Source of the DNA: Pseudonocardiales bacterium
Lineage (GTDB): Bacteria > Actinomycetota > Actinomycetes > Mycobacteriales > Jatrophihabitantaceae
NCBI GenBank assembly: GCA_025465405.1
Contig: JAODNL010000518.1
Coordinates: 1 to 6,093, forward strand
Direction: 5' to 3'
Length of the DNA stretch: 6,093 nt
Each line of letters starts with the position of its first letter. Position 1 is the first letter of the stretch. Under the pieces are notes generated by a model. The model worked only from the letters and a program-made list of their open reading frames with translations. It was not told where the DNA came from and searched no databases. The translations under genes and the position numbers were made by a program. Below are positions 5,563 to 6,093 of this stretch, one piece after another.

Positions 5563-6093
5563 GTGTCGATGTATTCCATGCAGACCATGCGGACGCTGCG
5601 CTCGATGCACCGAGGCGACAGCTCGGTGGTCGACCGGCCGATCCCGCCGGGAACCTGGAAGCGCGTGCTGCGCTTCGCCAAGCCCTACCGCCCGGACCTG
5701 GTGGTCTTCCTTGCGATCGTGGTCGCGGACGCGCTGATCGGCGTCGCCACGCCGGTACTGGCCGGCAAGGTGGTCAACCAGATCACCGGCCACGGCCAGG
5801 TGCGAGTCGTGGTCCAGATCGCCTTCGTGATCGCCGGCTTGGCTGTGGTCGACGCGGTCCTCTCCTTCGCGATGCGCTGGTACTCGGCCCGGATCGGCGA
5901 GGGGCTCATCTTCGACATGCGGACGTCGGTGTTCGATCACGTCCAGCGCATGCCGCTCGCATTCTTCACCCGCACGCAGACCGGTGCGCTGGTCAGCCGC
6001 CTCAACAACGACGTGCTGGGCGCGCAGCAGGCGTTCACCTCGACGCTGTCCGGGTTGGTGTCGAACGTCGTCAGCCTGGTGCTGACGGCGGGC
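5563..6093 (+). CDS. ABC exporter, N-terminal membrane domain (3' end outside window)
   Basis: The first 177 residues of a membrane protein with the ABC transporter type 1 exporter fold; the frame is still open at the right edge. A cytosolic Met/Arg/Ser-rich N-terminus of about 40 residues is followed by the elbow segment TWKRVLRFAKPYRPD (31-45). Membrane segment 1 spans about 46-68, segment 2 about 82-105, and segment 3 starts near 162. Between segments 2 and 3 is the typical intracellular loop: RTSVFDHVQRMPLAFFTRTQ (120-139), then TGALVSRLNNDV (140-151), which matches the FF..x..G.L.SR..ND pattern of this superfamily. The nucleotide-binding domain, expected about 350 residues from the start, is not in the window. 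Half-exporters of this kind move drugs, lipids or peptides, or act as heterodimers; the substrate cannot be read from this part. The promoter and hairpin upstream suggest transcription independent of the crotonase gene. Confidence 0.92.
   Translation, partial: MSMYSMQTMRTLRSMHRGDSSVVDRPIPPGTWKRVLRFAKPYRPDLVVFLAIVVADALIGVATPVLAGKVVNQITGHGQVRVVVQIAFVIAGLAVVDAVLSFAMRWYSARIGEGLIFDMRTSVFDHVQRMPLAFFTRTQTGALVSRLNNDVLGAQQAFTSTLSGLVSNVVSLVLTAG

Noticed and set aside
5191..5940. 249-codon - strand frame over the crotonase end, the gap and the exporter start
   Set aside because: It is antisense to two recognisable genes and their promoter gap, and its His/Arg/Asp-rich translation matches no family I know.

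Overview
The window is a gene-dense, GC-rich stretch with every supported gene on the + strand. Codon third positions are overwhelmingly G or C. The gene content and order point to a high-GC actinobacterium. From memory, SufS-SufU-SufT and the set ABC-F / small HTH / enoyl-CoA hydratase resemble the Mycobacterium tuberculosis genes Rv1464-Rv1466 and Rv1472-Rv1473-Rv1473A, which lie close together there. A family-level placement (for example Pseudonocardiales) is only a guess.

Region 1 (1-1605) is the 3' end of a SUF iron-sulfur cluster operon. It holds the C-terminal two thirds of the cysteine desulfurase SufS, the zinc-dependent sulfur acceptor SufU, and the MIP18/DUF59 maturation factor SufT. 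The joints SufS/SufU (TGATG) and SufU/SufT (ATGA) overlap, so translation is probably coupled. SufS supplies persulfide sulfur, SufU receives it for cluster assembly, and SufT helps mature or deliver clusters. Region 2 (1646-2395) is a protein with two DUF427 domains, 40 bases after sufT, possibly the last gene of the operon. It is followed by a strong bulged hairpin (2412-2461).

Region 3 (2396-5467) starts with a 205-base gap holding that hairpin, a competing 12-bp inverted repeat and a candidate -10 box. An ABC-F ATPase follows (a soluble ribosome-associated type, not a transporter). Next come a 222-base gap that is locally AT-richer and contains palindromes, a 71-residue basic helix-turn-helix protein with a very strong Shine-Dalgarno sequence, and an enoyl-CoA hydratase/isomerase-family protein. 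The last has no ATG, GTG or full-length TTG start and seems to begin at a CTG two bases after the HTH stop codon. Region 4 (5468-6093) is a short gap with a candidate terminator and an ECF-sigma-like promoter, then the N-terminal 177 residues of an ABC exporter whose gene runs off the right edge.

I see no mobile element, CRISPR array, tRNA or rRNA. Most of the window is ordinary housekeeping DNA. The points worth checking are the CTG start and altered active site of the enoyl-CoA hydratase-family protein, the alternative hairpins upstream of the ABC-F gene, the palindromes upstream of the HTH gene, and the ECF-like promoter of the exporter. I found no convincing wholly new system.
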